Positions 25,477 through 34,610 of a stretch of DNA of 64,000 bases are shown in pieces; the stretch's first letter is position 1; each line of letters begins with the position of its first letter. A program made the position numbers and the translations under genes. The stretch is taken from assembly GCA_045642485.1 (NCBI GenBank), contig JAZUIV010000017.1, positions 147,803-211,802 on the forward strand, given 5' to 3'. The notes under the pieces were generated by a model, which was given only the letters and a program-made list of their open reading frames with translations, had not been told where the DNA came from and did no database searches. This DNA is from Cacconaster sp045642485 (GTDB lineage Bacteria > Bacteroidota > Bacteroidia > Bacteroidales > UBA932).

Positions 25477-26985
25477 CTATTCGACCTTCAACTGACCGAC
25501 TTTCATTATCGTGCGGTTTCCCCAGGAGAGGAATACCGCTATGCTGACTGTGTCCCCCACTGCCACATTTTCTTTCAAAGAGAAACTGACCTGGTGGCTT
25601 ATGCTCTTTTTGGCAGAGCCGTCAACAGGCGTGAGGTCGCTTCCCTGCCCGACTGTAACGTCCGTCACACCATTGACCGCCACGGCTTCAAGTTCGTAGA
25701 TAAACTCCTCTTTCTCATTGATGCCCAGGGAATCTATACCTGCCGTGAAAGAACCTGTCCCCTCCTCTTTCAGAATCTTCCAGTCAGAAGATGATGAAAG
25801 ATGGAGATAAGGGGTACAATCTTCCATTCTGACAAGAGAGACTTTTCTTTCAGCACCCTCGCTATCTTTCTCCGTCAAAGTAAGTTCGATGGTTCCGTTT
25901 TTCTCCTCGATTTTCTCAAAGAATCTTATCGGAGATGCAAGAACCGGATTACCTTCCGAATCCAGCAGAAATTCAACTTCGCCATCTCCGACAGCAATCG
26001 TGAAATAGAATTTGCCGTTCACGGCGACCGCTCTCAATACCGGAACCACGTTCTGTGGAGCGGCACTGACCACTTCACCTTTGTATCTGACCGGCTCATC
26101 CCCGATTTTCCAGTAATAAGACCATTGGGAGTTCCAGCCTATCGACAATACTTTTACCGAAGATGTATCCCTTCCGCTGCGCAAGGGAAAAGCCCTGCCG
26201 TCAGCAAAGACAACATCATATCCGACAATCTTTCCCCCTTCCACAATCTCTGTCACACTTTTCACGAAAACAGTCGTGTCAACCCCGTCAATAAGTTCTC
26301 CGACTATCTTCATATTGCTGTTTATGGTATCGCACATCGCATTCAGTCCGTCGAACATGGACTGGGTGGGAATCTGAAACACATTTACTCCGTCGGCAAG
26401 GGTGATTGTCACAATTCCGTCATCAGAGCATTCCACACTGTTGAAGACAGCGGAGCCCGAATAGCCGTGAGCCGTCTCCCCGGAACCCTCAAGAAGATGC
26501 CAGGACTCCTCGTCAAACGAATAGTACCAGTAATCCTTCCCTCCAGTTTCTTCAACTTTCACCTTGGGGACTATGGCACTTGCACGTATCCGGAGTCCCT
26601 TGGAATCATAGAGCCACTTCACTTCACCCCGTTCCCCCATCTGAACAGTCCAGTAATAGACATCATCTGCTTTCTGGATACCCATTATCGGAGTCAGTCC
26701 ATCCTTCCCATTGCGCAGGGTCACCACTTTTCCGCTGGAAAAAGAAATCCTGTACGAACCGTCTTCCAACTTTTCAACAGCAGATATCAAATCGTTCCGC
26801 TCGATTGCGTCCGCAATGTCCGAAATGGACTGATAAGTCTTGTTCAGGGCATATACCTCCTCTTCGAGAATCTTCACCCTTTCCTTCAGAACTGCAATTT
26901 CCTCCTCAAGTTCTTTCTGGCATCCGGAGCACAACGCCGCGACAGCCAGGAGTATCGTCAAAATATGTTTGAATTCTTTCTTCAT
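25477..26985 (-). CDS. DUF4988 coiled-coil lipoprotein, paralogue 3 of 3
   Basis: 502 residues. Lipobox AALCSGC (Cys22), then a heptad-like coiled coil (KELEEEIAVLKERVKILEEE) at about 23-50. A DUF4988-type unit follows: ERNDLISAVEKLEDGSYRI, FSSGKVVTLRNGKDG, IQKADDVYYWTVQ, WLYDSKG. A second, weaker copy of the YYW and LLDSEGNPV pattern lies at about 300-365. The C-terminal part is beta-rich. This is the last gene of an acyltransferase-DUF4988-DUF4988-DUF4988 run. The domain is common on Bacteroidetes surface lipoproteins and some polysaccharide lyases, but no catalytic domain is visible here. Confidence 0.78.
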   Translation of the reverse strand: MKKEFKHILTILLAVAALCSGCQKELEEEIAVLKERVKILEEEVYALNKTYQSISDIADAIERNDLISAVEKLEDGSYRISFSSGKVVTLRNGKDGLTPIMGIQKADDVYYWTVQMGERGEVKWLYDSKGLRIRASAIVPKVKVEETGGKDYWYYSFDEESWHLLEGSGETAHGYSGSAVFNSVECSDDGIVTITLADGVNVFQIPTQSMFDGLNAMCDTINSNMKIVGELIDGVDTTVFVKSVTEIVEGGKIVGYDVVFADGRAFPLRSGRDTSSVKVLSIGWNSQWSYYWKIGDEPVRYKGEVVSAAPQNVVPVLRAVAVNGKFYFTIAVGDGEVEFLLDSEGNPVLASPIRFFEKIEEKNGTIELTLTEKDSEGAERKVSLVRMEDCTPYLHLSSSSDWKILKEEGTGSFTAGIDSLGINEKEEFIYELEAVAVNGVTDVTVGQGSDLTPVDGSAKKSISHQVSFSLKENVAVGDTVSIAVFLSWGNRTIMKVGQLKVE

Positions 26986-27000
26986 ACCGGAATTTACGAT

Positions 27001-28476
27001 TTATTTCTTGCAGACAAGTTCTATGCTATACGTTTTCAGGAGGCCCCTGCCGTTTGAGACTATCACGGACATTCTGCTGTCCGTGCTGAAAGAGGCGGGA
27101 GATGTGACGGAGACAGTCCATACGGACCTCTGCTCATTCGGTTCGGCTTTGGCGACAAAACCTTCGGAGGTCACGGGAAGAACTTCATATTCGGAATAAT
27201 CCACCGTTTTTCCCGTCGTTGTCAGATTTACAATGACTGTCGCCGTATCCTCCGCACCCATAACCAGAGACGTACTGTCAAACAGTGCGTCGAAATCCTG
27301 ATACCTCTCTATCCAGTACTCCTGGGAACCCTGCCTTATATATACATATTCATCAGTCACCTCAATGGCATCCATAACGGCGTTCTCCTTCAAACTGGCT
27401 CTCACCGGATTGCCATAGCCATCCTTGACCGGCTGCCAGTGATCGCCCCCATCGAAGGAGATTCCCCAGAAGTAGATGCCGTCCGAGTCCCATCTGAAAG
27501 CGCCTATCTGCGGCACAGACCTGACCGCATCTGCCCGGACCTTCTCGCCGTTGTAAAGCGCCCAGGTGAAAGAGGTATCCCCAACCTGCTTGACAGTCCA
27601 GTAATATGCAGAATCTTCCGGATTGTCCGGATCCCGCAAGACTCCCACCTCAGGCCTGTTGGTCGAAGTCCCGTCATAAAAAGACATCTGTGTGCCGTCG
27701 GACAATGTCATCCTGTACCCTGTCGTATCACCCGCAGTGCTGACTATGGGGAATACACCGTTAATGAAGAGTTTCTCTCTGAATATCCTGAGGATTGTCT
27801 CTGTTGACCTGTAGTTTTCATTGGCCAGGCGGACGGTCTGCTCAATCTTTTCATAGGCGGACCAGGAGGGAACTGCGATGGAAGTGGAATCCTTCATCTT
27901 GAATATAATGTATTCCGCTGAATCGATTACCGCCTCAAAGAAAGCCTGAGGGCTCTCTCCGGTGGCTCTTCCGTAAGGAACGCCGTTATACTTGTCGGTC
28001 CAGGTCAGTCCATCATCGTACGAGACCTCCCACATCCCTTCATTGATACGGAACTGAGGAGAAGATGCACTCGCGGCAACCAGATTGCCGTCATTCGTCC
28101 GTATGAACTGCGTCTGGCCGCCGGGCGTGGACATTGCCCAGTAATATTTTCCGTCGGAATTCATCTTGACGCCGACCAGAGGATCATCGGCAGATATCCC
28201 TTCGCGAATCACGACAGGCCCGCTGTTTGAGAAATATATTGTATAGACCGTGTTTCCGTCGATTTTTTCCTGAGTGACTTCCGTCACAAAATCATGGTCC
28301 TCAATAGCCGACACTACCGATGTCAGCGCTTTAATATTGCTGTTGAGTCTTTCGCAGGCCGCCTCAAGAGAACTCAGTCTCCTGTCAAGAAGGTTGAGTT
28401 CATTCTCAATGGCGTCAGAACATCCGGCCGTCACGAGACAGACCGCAAAAATGAAGTATAAAAGATTCTTTTTCAT
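27001..28476 (-). CDS. DUF4988 coiled-coil lipoprotein, paralogue 2 of 3
   Basis: 491 residues. Lipobox CLVTAGC (Cys19), then an N-terminal helix with heptads (ELNLLDRRLSSLEAACERLN). The DUF4988 pattern appears as EDHDFVTEVTQEKIDGNTV, YFSNSGPVVIREG, SDGKYYWAMS and TQFIRTNDGNLV, and again later as SAYYWTVKQVGDTSFTW and GIYFWGISFDGG. The repeated YW elements suggest several copies of a short beta unit. It is 9 bp downstream of paralogue 1 and 15 bp upstream of paralogue 3. Function is unknown; the protein is likely exposed on the outer membrane. Confidence 0.78.
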   Translation of the reverse strand: MKKNLLYFIFAVCLVTAGCSDAIENELNLLDRRLSSLEAACERLNSNIKALTSVVSAIEDHDFVTEVTQEKIDGNTVYTIYFSNSGPVVIREGISADDPLVGVKMNSDGKYYWAMSTPGGQTQFIRTNDGNLVAASASSPQFRINEGMWEVSYDDGLTWTDKYNGVPYGRATGESPQAFFEAVIDSAEYIIFKMKDSTSIAVPSWSAYEKIEQTVRLANENYRSTETILRIFREKLFINGVFPIVSTAGDTTGYRMTLSDGTQMSFYDGTSTNRPEVGVLRDPDNPEDSAYYWTVKQVGDTSFTWALYNGEKVRADAVRSVPQIGAFRWDSDGIYFWGISFDGGDHWQPVKDGYGNPVRASLKENAVMDAIEVTDEYVYIRQGSQEYWIERYQDFDALFDSTSLVMGAEDTATVIVNLTTTGKTVDYSEYEVLPVTSEGFVAKAEPNEQRSVWTVSVTSPASFSTDSRMSVIVSNGRGLLKTYSIELVCKK

Positions 28477-28485
28477 ATCGACGCG

Positions 28486-29946
28486 CTACTGTTTCACCTC
28501 CAGTTTAATGAATTTCGTATTGGTCGAAGACGTCTTCGAGAAAGTGAAGAGAAACGAGACGGCTCCCGTTCCGGACACTTTGTTGATTATAATTCTGCCG
28601 TTTGCAATATCGGGTTGTGCAGTCAGGTTTCCTTCCTCCATTACGACAATGTCCCTGACCTTCGCCCCCGTCACCCTGTAGGACACAGTGTCGGCTTGCC
28701 CGTCCGGAATGGACAAGGTCCTTTCCGTCAGCGGGTAAGGGGACGATTCAAGAGTGACCGCATACTGCCTCATCAACCTGACGACGGTGCCCTCTCCGTT
28801 GTTTAGATAGAGGTCAAGGTAATCATCGTTGCAGGTTACGGAACGGAAAAGACTGTACTGCACAGAGTCGGCCGCAAAAGCCTCCCTTTCGGGCAGGGAC
28901 AGATCGTTGCCACCGGTGTCAAGCAGATAGTGCCCTTCATCACGATATTTCACATACCAGCAGTACCTGCCGTCTTTTCTTTCGATGCTTACCACCGGGA
29001 CGTCATACAGAGTATCCAGGGCTGCTATCTTTTTCCCGTCCGCATCGGTAATCCATACGGGAGTCTGGTCGCCATATCTGCAAGTCCAGTAGAAGATGCC
29101 GTCGGATTCGTCCTTTTCAGCCACCACTATTGGAATGTCCGACTGGACCCAATCCTTTATCTCGAAACTTTTTCCGTTTGAAAGAGAGACCTTCACTCCC
29201 GTCTTTTTCCCGTCCGTCCTGATGTCTTCCATCGAGACTATATAAATCGCATCGTCAAAGATGGTCTCAAGTATCGCTCTCTGGGCCTTTATGCCGTCAT
29301 TGGCCTGAGATACCGCCGCAAGCAACTCCTTGTAAGCGTCATACTTGGGAACTTTGAGGACCGTGCCGTCTGACATATGAAAGAGGACGAAAAGGGAATC
29401 GGACAAATCCACTTTCCTGAAGATGGTATCCGCATCCACCCCTTTTGCAGGACCCAGTTCAATCCAGGTCTTTCCATCAATGGTATATCTCCAGACATCC
29501 TTTCTTACGGAAAGAAACGGGATTTCCCCGATGGCAAGAATCTTGTCGCCGTTTTCATCGAGCAGCCAGTCCGTCTGTCCGTCCACACCGTTGCGGACAG
29601 TCCAGTACATCGAACCGTCAGTGTCCATCTTTGCGTTGAAATAGGGGGCCTTGCCGTCTTCCCCGTCATACACGGTAATCGGGGGTGCGGATTGGAAAGT
29701 GATTGTATATCCGATCACTGCATTGTCCTTCTTTATGCTGGACACACCCGTAATCAAGTCATTTTCCTGAATTGCTCGGATTATCCCGGAAAGAGAAGCC
29801 AGATTGCCGTTGAATCTGATGCACTGCTCCTCGAGACTGGTTGCCCTCTCCTTCAATTCATTCAGTTTTTCCTGAAGATCTCCGTTGCAGCCCACAGCCG
29901 ACAGAAGCAGCAGAAAGGCCGTCACACCTGTAATTCTCAGTTTCAT
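28486..29946 (-). CDS. DUF4988 coiled-coil lipoprotein, paralogue 1 of 3
   Basis: 486 residues. Lipobox LLSAVGC (Cys20), then a coiled coil (LQEKLNELKERATSLEEQC). The best DUF4988 match of the three: QENDLITGVSSIKKDNAVI, YTITFQSAPPITVYDGEDG, DTDGSMYWTVRNG and WLLDENGDKIL, with further copies at GIFYWTCRYGDQTPVW and RYCWYVKYRD. The C-terminal ~110 residues are a beta-rich module. Its ATG overlaps the acyltransferase stop as ATGA, so it is translated with that gene. Confidence 0.8.
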   Translation of the reverse strand: MKLRITGVTAFLLLLSAVGCNGDLQEKLNELKERATSLEEQCIRFNGNLASLSGIIRAIQENDLITGVSSIKKDNAVIGYTITFQSAPPITVYDGEDGKAPYFNAKMDTDGSMYWTVRNGVDGQTDWLLDENGDKILAIGEIPFLSVRKDVWRYTIDGKTWIELGPAKGVDADTIFRKVDLSDSLFVLFHMSDGTVLKVPKYDAYKELLAAVSQANDGIKAQRAILETIFDDAIYIVSMEDIRTDGKKTGVKVSLSNGKSFEIKDWVQSDIPIVVAEKDESDGIFYWTCRYGDQTPVWITDADGKKIAALDTLYDVPVVSIERKDGRYCWYVKYRDEGHYLLDTGGNDLSLPEREAFAADSVQYSLFRSVTCNDDYLDLYLNNGEGTVVRLMRQYAVTLESSPYPLTERTLSIPDGQADTVSYRVTGAKVRDIVVMEEGNLTAQPDIANGRIIINKVSGTGAVSFLFTFSKTSSTNTKFIKLEVKQ

Positions 29947-31250
29947 ATCCGTTTTGATTTCTTTTCCATTTTTTCACGCAATTCGCTGTACCATTCGCGA
30001 ATTCTCCTCTTTCCAACCAATTTCCATAGCGAGACTGTCCTTCTGAACATCTCCGCGTAGCGGTACACCGCATATGGAGCAGGCCAGATGGTGGCTATCC
30101 ACAGAAGGCCGAGCCACCCGTTCACGCACAGCAGCACAGATGCTCCCAGGACAAAGCATACTGTCCATATGAGTTCCTGCATCAGGAACCTCGCCGAATT
30201 GTGGAAAGCCGCATCGGCAAATTTCTTGGCGCACAAGTATTCCGCCAGGGAGAGAGGTATCGCCGCCGCAATGGCACATATCGCAATGTACGGCAGCAGA
30301 ACCACCGAAAGCAGAGTATGGAGAACCGCCGAAAGCAGAGTGTGCCTGCACTCAAGAGAATGAAGGCTGATGCCGGCATCCTTCCTCGCCCGGGAAAATC
30401 TGCGGGCTTCTTCCAGCAGAGATGATGCTTCCACAGGATTATTCTCCCTCAAATCCTTCACCGCGGCGGCCGCATCCATACCGGCACGGCTCCGCAATGC
30501 GGGCCTGCATTCGGAGACCTTTCCGCCTGCAATCTTCACAAGTTCCCAGGAAGGTTCATATTCCTCGTCATCAGGAATATATATTATCTCTTTCCTGATT
30601 CCCTCCCCTGTCAGAGAACGAATCAGGGACATATTTTCGAGCTGCGACCTGCCATTCCCCTCACGAAGGAGAGCCGAAACGTCAATGGGCGTTCCATACC
30701 TTACGGTCAGAGTGGTGCAGGGACGGAAATAATCCCCGTACTCCAGTCCCAGGGGAACTATGTAAACCTTTTTTGAGGGGTATTTTTCGCAAAAGCCCAC
30801 CGCAACGCGCGCGATTCCCTTTCCGATGGGGAGAAGGCTGTGCATAGTGCGGTGAGTACCTTCCGGCAGGATGCAGAAAGGGACATCATTGCCGAGGACT
30901 TCTATCGCTTTTTCTATGGTGTCCTCCGCCTTGACCATATTCCGAATACCGTCCCGACGCCTGTTGATGGGCATCATCTTGAGGAATTCGAAGATTTTCG
31001 CAAGCACGCCTCCGAAGATATCGGCACGGGCCACAAAAACAATCCTGCCTTTGAACGTGGCGAGAATTGCAAGGGGGTCCATAAGGGCATTGCTGTGGTT
31101 GGGAGCCAGAATCACTGCCCCGTCAGAAGGGATATTCTCCCGTCCCAGACACTCTATTTTCTTAAAGAACAACTTGACACACAGTGCCGTATAGGTATGC
31201 AACAAGTCATACCGGAAGTCCTTTCCATATATTTTTTTCTCCCTTTCCAT
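29943..31250 (-). CDS. 1-acyl-glycerol-phosphate acyltransferase-like membrane enzyme
   Basis: 435 residues from the ATG at 31250; the upstream in-frame Met at 31268 lies in the divergent promoter region. The N-terminal half is a PlsC-type domain: VILAPNHSNALMDPLAI (catalytic His and Asp, here HX5D as in glycerol/DHAP acyltransferase relatives), GRIVFVARADIF, INRRRDG and FCILPEGTHRT. The C-terminal half has about four hydrophobic segments (around 315-400). It probably transfers acyl chains to a phosphorylated or amino-polyol acceptor at the inner membrane. Coupling to three surface lipoproteins by ATGA is unusual and raises the possibility of a role in their lipid modification or in a surface lipid; that is speculative. 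Confidence 0.8.
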   Translation of the reverse strand: MEREKKIYGKDFRYDLLHTYTALCVKLFFKKIECLGRENIPSDGAVILAPNHSNALMDPLAILATFKGRIVFVARADIFGGVLAKIFEFLKMMPINRRRDGIRNMVKAEDTIEKAIEVLGNDVPFCILPEGTHRTMHSLLPIGKGIARVAVGFCEKYPSKKVYIVPLGLEYGDYFRPCTTLTVRYGTPIDVSALLREGNGRSQLENMSLIRSLTGEGIRKEIIYIPDDEEYEPSWELVKIAGGKVSECRPALRSRAGMDAAAAVKDLRENNPVEASSLLEEARRFSRARKDAGISLHSLECRHTLLSAVLHTLLSVVLLPYIAICAIAAAIPLSLAEYLCAKKFADAAFHNSARFLMQELIWTVCFVLGASVLLCVNGWLGLLWIATIWPAPYAVYRYAEMFRRTVSLWKLVGKRRIREWYSELREKMEKKSKRI

Positions 31251-31282
31251 TGTCCCGCAAGTTAGCAATTTTTCGGAAAAAG

Positions 31283-31313
31283 TTGATTGTTTCCCCGATA
31301 ATGGGTATCTTCA
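31283..31313 (+). promoter_or_regulatory. Promoter for the DUF6057-PD40-thioredoxin-like operon
   Basis: TTG at 31283-31285, a 20-bp spacer, TATCTTCA at 31306-31313, then only 4 bp to the ATG. The -7 element deviates at the last two positions. Confidence 0.45.
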
Positions 31314-31317
31314 CCAT

Positions 31318-33117
31318 ATGAAAAAAATGCCCCAGTACCGTAAACCCGAGCAAAAGGCGGAAACAGCGGCGGCTGTCATAGTGACTGTCACCGCTGCTCT
31401 GATTCTGATTGCGAAGATAGGGGTACTTAAAAAGGCTGCTGACCTGAGTATATTCTCGTTCGACCGGGGATTCGCCGCCGATTTCCTGAACAGGCCCGGA
31501 GGTCTTCTGGAATATGTCGGTACATTGATGACTCAGACAGGACATTTTCCCATTGCCGGCATACTCCTTATTCTTGCCCTTATGGTGGAGATATTCCTGT
31601 TCTGCCGCAGGATTGCTGGGAAAGGCCTTTCCGGATGGCTCCCAGCCCTGTGTATCCTGCTCTTCTGGACTGGAATGGACTATAACCTCCACACTATGAG
31701 GGCGCAGGGCTATGTCTTTTCCCAGATGCTCGGAGTTGCGGTGGCAAGCGCCCTTGCCTGCGGTTATGCCGTCAGCCGCAGACCATACCTGTACGGAGGC
31801 CTTGTTTTGATTGCCGGCTATCCCGTCATAGGGGGCTACGCGGTGGTTGCGGCTCTCTGTTGCGCCGCTCTCACCCTGAACCGTGACAATGCGGGGAAGA
31901 TGAGACTCATTCTCCTGCTTCTGCTCGGTGCGGCGGCGGTTCCCCAACTCTACACCAGACTTCTCTACACCCATACGGACCCTTCTTTCACCTACCTTGC
32001 AGGTATGCCCTATTTCGATTTCAACGGAAACGGGAAACGATGGCTTCCGATTGCCACCTCCTGCATCATCCTGATTCTGATATGCGTGGCGGGAAAATCC
32101 TTGCCAAGGTTGCGCTCGGGCGTTTTCAGCATCATTATCTCCGCCTTGATGGCAGGAGGTCTTGTCTTTCTTTCCTACCGCGACAAGAACTTCCACGCTG
32201 AAATCAGTATGGAACAGGCGATAGAAAAAAACGACTGGGACAGGGTCCTGAAGATTGCTCAAAATCTTGAGAGGCCCACCCGCATCGGCGTGATGTACCG
32301 CAACATAGCCCTGCTCTATAAAGGAGAACTGCTGGAAAAGCTCTTCACCTTCTCCGACGATTACAGCCCGATTGCCACCAAAGCCCCCATTTCGATAACT
32401 ATGGTGAGCGCCCCCGTTTCGTTCTTCTACAACGGAATGCTTCAGTTTTCGGCTAGATGGGCGATGGAATGTACCCTTCTCTACCAGCCGGGGGTGCAGA
32501 GATACAAATATCTTGCGAAGGCTGCCCTTTTCAGCGGGACAGAAAAAAGGGAACTGGTCGAAAAATACCTCCGCCTGATTGTACAGAATGCCGGCCAGAA
32601 GAGATGGGTTGAAAAATACAGGAGTTACCTGGAATATCCGGGGTTGCTTGCACAGGACCCGGAATACAGGATGGCAAAGGCACTGAATGAATATACAGAG
32701 CCCAAGTTTATGAGCAGCACGGTCGTGGAGGACACGTTCCTTTGGCTGCTCCCGACTCTTGAGCCTATGCAGGGCCCTCTTCTGGATCTCTCCATCGGAT
32801 ATACTCTCATAGCCAAGGACGCAGAATATTTCTGGCCGAAATATGACATTTGGGTGAAGGAAGGAAGGCCTCTGCCGAAAGCAATGGCGGAAGCCGCCCT
32901 TCTTTTTGCCTATATGGAGAGGAACGAGGCCCGTCTTGCCGACGTTCTGGACAGGATAGGCGGGGCTGGCAGTCCTGTCCTCAAGAGATTCAACGCATTC
33001 AGCGAGGCTATGACCAAATCTTCGGGATCAAAGTCCTCTTTGGAATATTTCCGGAAGCGTTTCGGCGACACCTACTGGTATTATTGCTACTTCGTCAAAG
33101 ACTTTGATATCAACTGA
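31318..33117 (+). CDS. DUF6057-family multipass membrane protein
   Basis: 599 residues. The N-terminal half has about eight hydrophobic segments (for example 18-38, 77-96, 103-119, 133-151, 156-186, 194-210, 241-258, 267-286). The C-terminal half (~290-599) is soluble and helical, starting ISMEQAIEKNDWDRVLKIAQNL, which resembles tetratricopeptide-like repeats. I recognise it as the DUF6057 type found in Bacteroidales next to PD40 lipoproteins. No enzymatic motif is evident. It is 2 bp upstream of the PD40 gene, so the two are co-transcribed and probably co-translated. Confidence 0.75.
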   Translation: MKKMPQYRKPEQKAETAAAVIVTVTAALILIAKIGVLKKAADLSIFSFDRGFAADFLNRPGGLLEYVGTLMTQTGHFPIAGILLILALMVEIFLFCRRIAGKGLSGWLPALCILLFWTGMDYNLHTMRAQGYVFSQMLGVAVASALACGYAVSRRPYLYGGLVLIAGYPVIGGYAVVAALCCAALTLNRDNAGKMRLILLLLLGAAAVPQLYTRLLYTHTDPSFTYLAGMPYFDFNGNGKRWLPIATSCIILILICVAGKSLPRLRSGVFSIIISALMAGGLVFLSYRDKNFHAEISMEQAIEKNDWDRVLKIAQNLERPTRIGVMYRNIALLYKGELLEKLFTFSDDYSPIATKAPISITMVSAPVSFFYNGMLQFSARWAMECTLLYQPGVQRYKYLAKAALFSGTEKRELVEKYLRLIVQNAGQKRWVEKYRSYLEYPGLLAQDPEYRMAKALNEYTEPKFMSSTVVEDTFLWLLPTLEPMQGPLLDLSIGYTLIAKDAEYFWPKYDIWVKEGRPLPKAMAEAALLFAYMERNEARLADVLDRIGGAGSPVLKRFNAFSEAMTKSSGSKSSLEYFRKRFGDTYWYYCYFVKDFDIN

Positions 33118-33119
33118 CA

Positions 33120-34610
33120 ATGAGAAAATTGCTGATATATATCCTTTTCCCGGTCCTGCTCCAGGCCGCTTTATCCTGTACGCCGGGCATCCCCCAAAGC
33201 GACCCCGCTGAAGAGGAGGCGGACATCTTCCCCGACTACAGGGGTACCACGATACCGCCGAACATCGCCCCCCTGAATTATATGGTCCGAAACGGTGCTG
33301 ACAAGGTCATAACCTGCATCAGCGGGCCGGAGGGAAGTCAGATTGTACTCCAGGGGCAGAAGGTGAAAATCCCTCTGAAAAAATGGCGGGTTCTTCTGGA
33401 AAAGGCGAAGGGAGGGGATATCTCCTTCTCCACCTATGTTCGCAAGGACGGGCAGTGGCTCAGGTTGAATGATTTCACCTGTCACGTGGCCCCGGAGGAG
33501 ATTGACGGGTGGATTACCTACCGGTTCCTCGCCCCCTCATACGAATTCCACTCATATCTCTCGATAGACCAGAGAGATGTCACCTCCTTCAAGAGCCGGG
33601 AACTGTATCACAACCGGTTCGAACACTCCCGCACAAAACAGCAGTGCATCAACTGCCACAGCTTCCAGAACTACCATACCGACCGCTGGCAGTTGCACGT
33701 CAGGCTGGTGGAAACAGGGACCGTGATTGTAGATGGGGAGAAAGGGGAAAAAGTCGATTTGAAGACAGACCAGACCATTTCCGGAGGATTCTATCCCGCC
33801 TGGCACCCCACCGAAAACCTGATAGTCTATTCCAACAACTGGCTCCGTCAGTTCTTCTTTGCACGGAATTACAACAGAATCGAGCAGCAGGACAACGACT
33901 CAGACCTGATAATGTATGACGTAGCCGCAAATGTGGTGACCCCCGTGGCCAAGGATTCGGTCCTGTTCGAGAACTACCCCGCCTGGGCCCCCGACGGCCG
34001 CACCCTCTATTATTCCTGTGCAAGCCAGCCCGAACTGAGGGAACTTTCCGACGTGGAATTGGGAGAGCACTTCGAGGAGTTCAAATATGACATACTCAAA
34101 AGGTCCTTCGACCCTTCTTCAAGACAATTCGGTCCTCCGCAGATGGTAATGAATGCCAAAGAAATGGACAAGAGCGCCCTTTTCCCCCGCATCTCACCTG
34201 ACGGCAGACGTATGATGGTGGCTGTCGCAAGATTCGGCTCCTGCCACAACTATCACAGGGATTCGGACCTGTGGATGATGAATCTCGAAAACGGAAAAAT
34301 TGACAAACTCGAGCTACTCAACAGCGACGAATCGGACAGCTACCACAACTGGTCCTCCAATGGAAGATGGATTATCTTCACATCCCGCCGGATGGACGGG
34401 GTCCACACCAGAATTTTCATAAGTTATTTCGACGCTGAGGGCAAAGTGCACAAACCATTCGTACTTCCCCAGGAGGATCCCGAGCACTATATCAAGACCT
34501 TCAAATCATACAGTGTACCCGAGCCCACGGTGGAACCTCTCCGACAGAACATCCGTCAGGTGAGACGCATCGTACGACAGGACGCAAGAAAAGCAACCTA
34601 CTTGGAATGA
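33120..34610 (+). CDS. PD40 beta-propeller lipoprotein with a single CxxCH motif
   Basis: 496 residues, lipobox AALSC (Cys20). An N-terminal beta domain is followed by a TolB/PD40-like propeller with repeats such as GGFYPAWHPTENLIVYSNN, ENYPAWAPDGRTLYYSC, PRISPDGRRMMVA and YHNWSSNGRWIIFTSRR. Residues 176-180 read CINCH, a heme c attachment motif, in QQCINCHSFQ. If heme is bound, this is a membrane-anchored single-heme protein. It is linked to the DUF6057 gene (2-bp gap) and to the thioredoxin-like gene (ATGA overlap). The role is unknown; a periplasmic redox or sensing complex is possible. Confidence 0.8.
   Translation: MRKLLIYILFPVLLQAALSCTPGIPQSDPAEEEADIFPDYRGTTIPPNIAPLNYMVRNGADKVITCISGPEGSQIVLQGQKVKIPLKKWRVLLEKAKGGDISFSTYVRKDGQWLRLNDFTCHVAPEEIDGWITYRFLAPSYEFHSYLSIDQRDVTSFKSRELYHNRFEHSRTKQQCINCHSFQNYHTDRWQLHVRLVETGTVIVDGEKGEKVDLKTDQTISGGFYPAWHPTENLIVYSNNWLRQFFFARNYNRIEQQDNDSDLIMYDVAANVVTPVAKDSVLFENYPAWAPDGRTLYYSCASQPELRELSDVELGEHFEEFKYDILKRSFDPSSRQFGPPQMVMNAKEMDKSALFPRISPDGRRMMVAVARFGSCHNYHRDSDLWMMNLENGKIDKLELLNSDESDSYHNWSSNGRWIIFTSRRMDGVHTRIFISYFDAEGKVHKPFVLPQEDPEHYIKTFKSYSVPEPTVEPLRQNIRQVRRIVRQDARKATYLE

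Noticed and set aside
25801..27057. Long + strand open frame (418 codons) opposite the DUF4988 genes
   Set aside because: Antisense shadow; the - strand frames have lipoboxes and domain patterns.
31207..32262. 351-codon - strand frame opposite the DUF6057 gene
   Set aside because: Low-complexity charged product without signal or motifs; the + strand protein has clear membrane segments.
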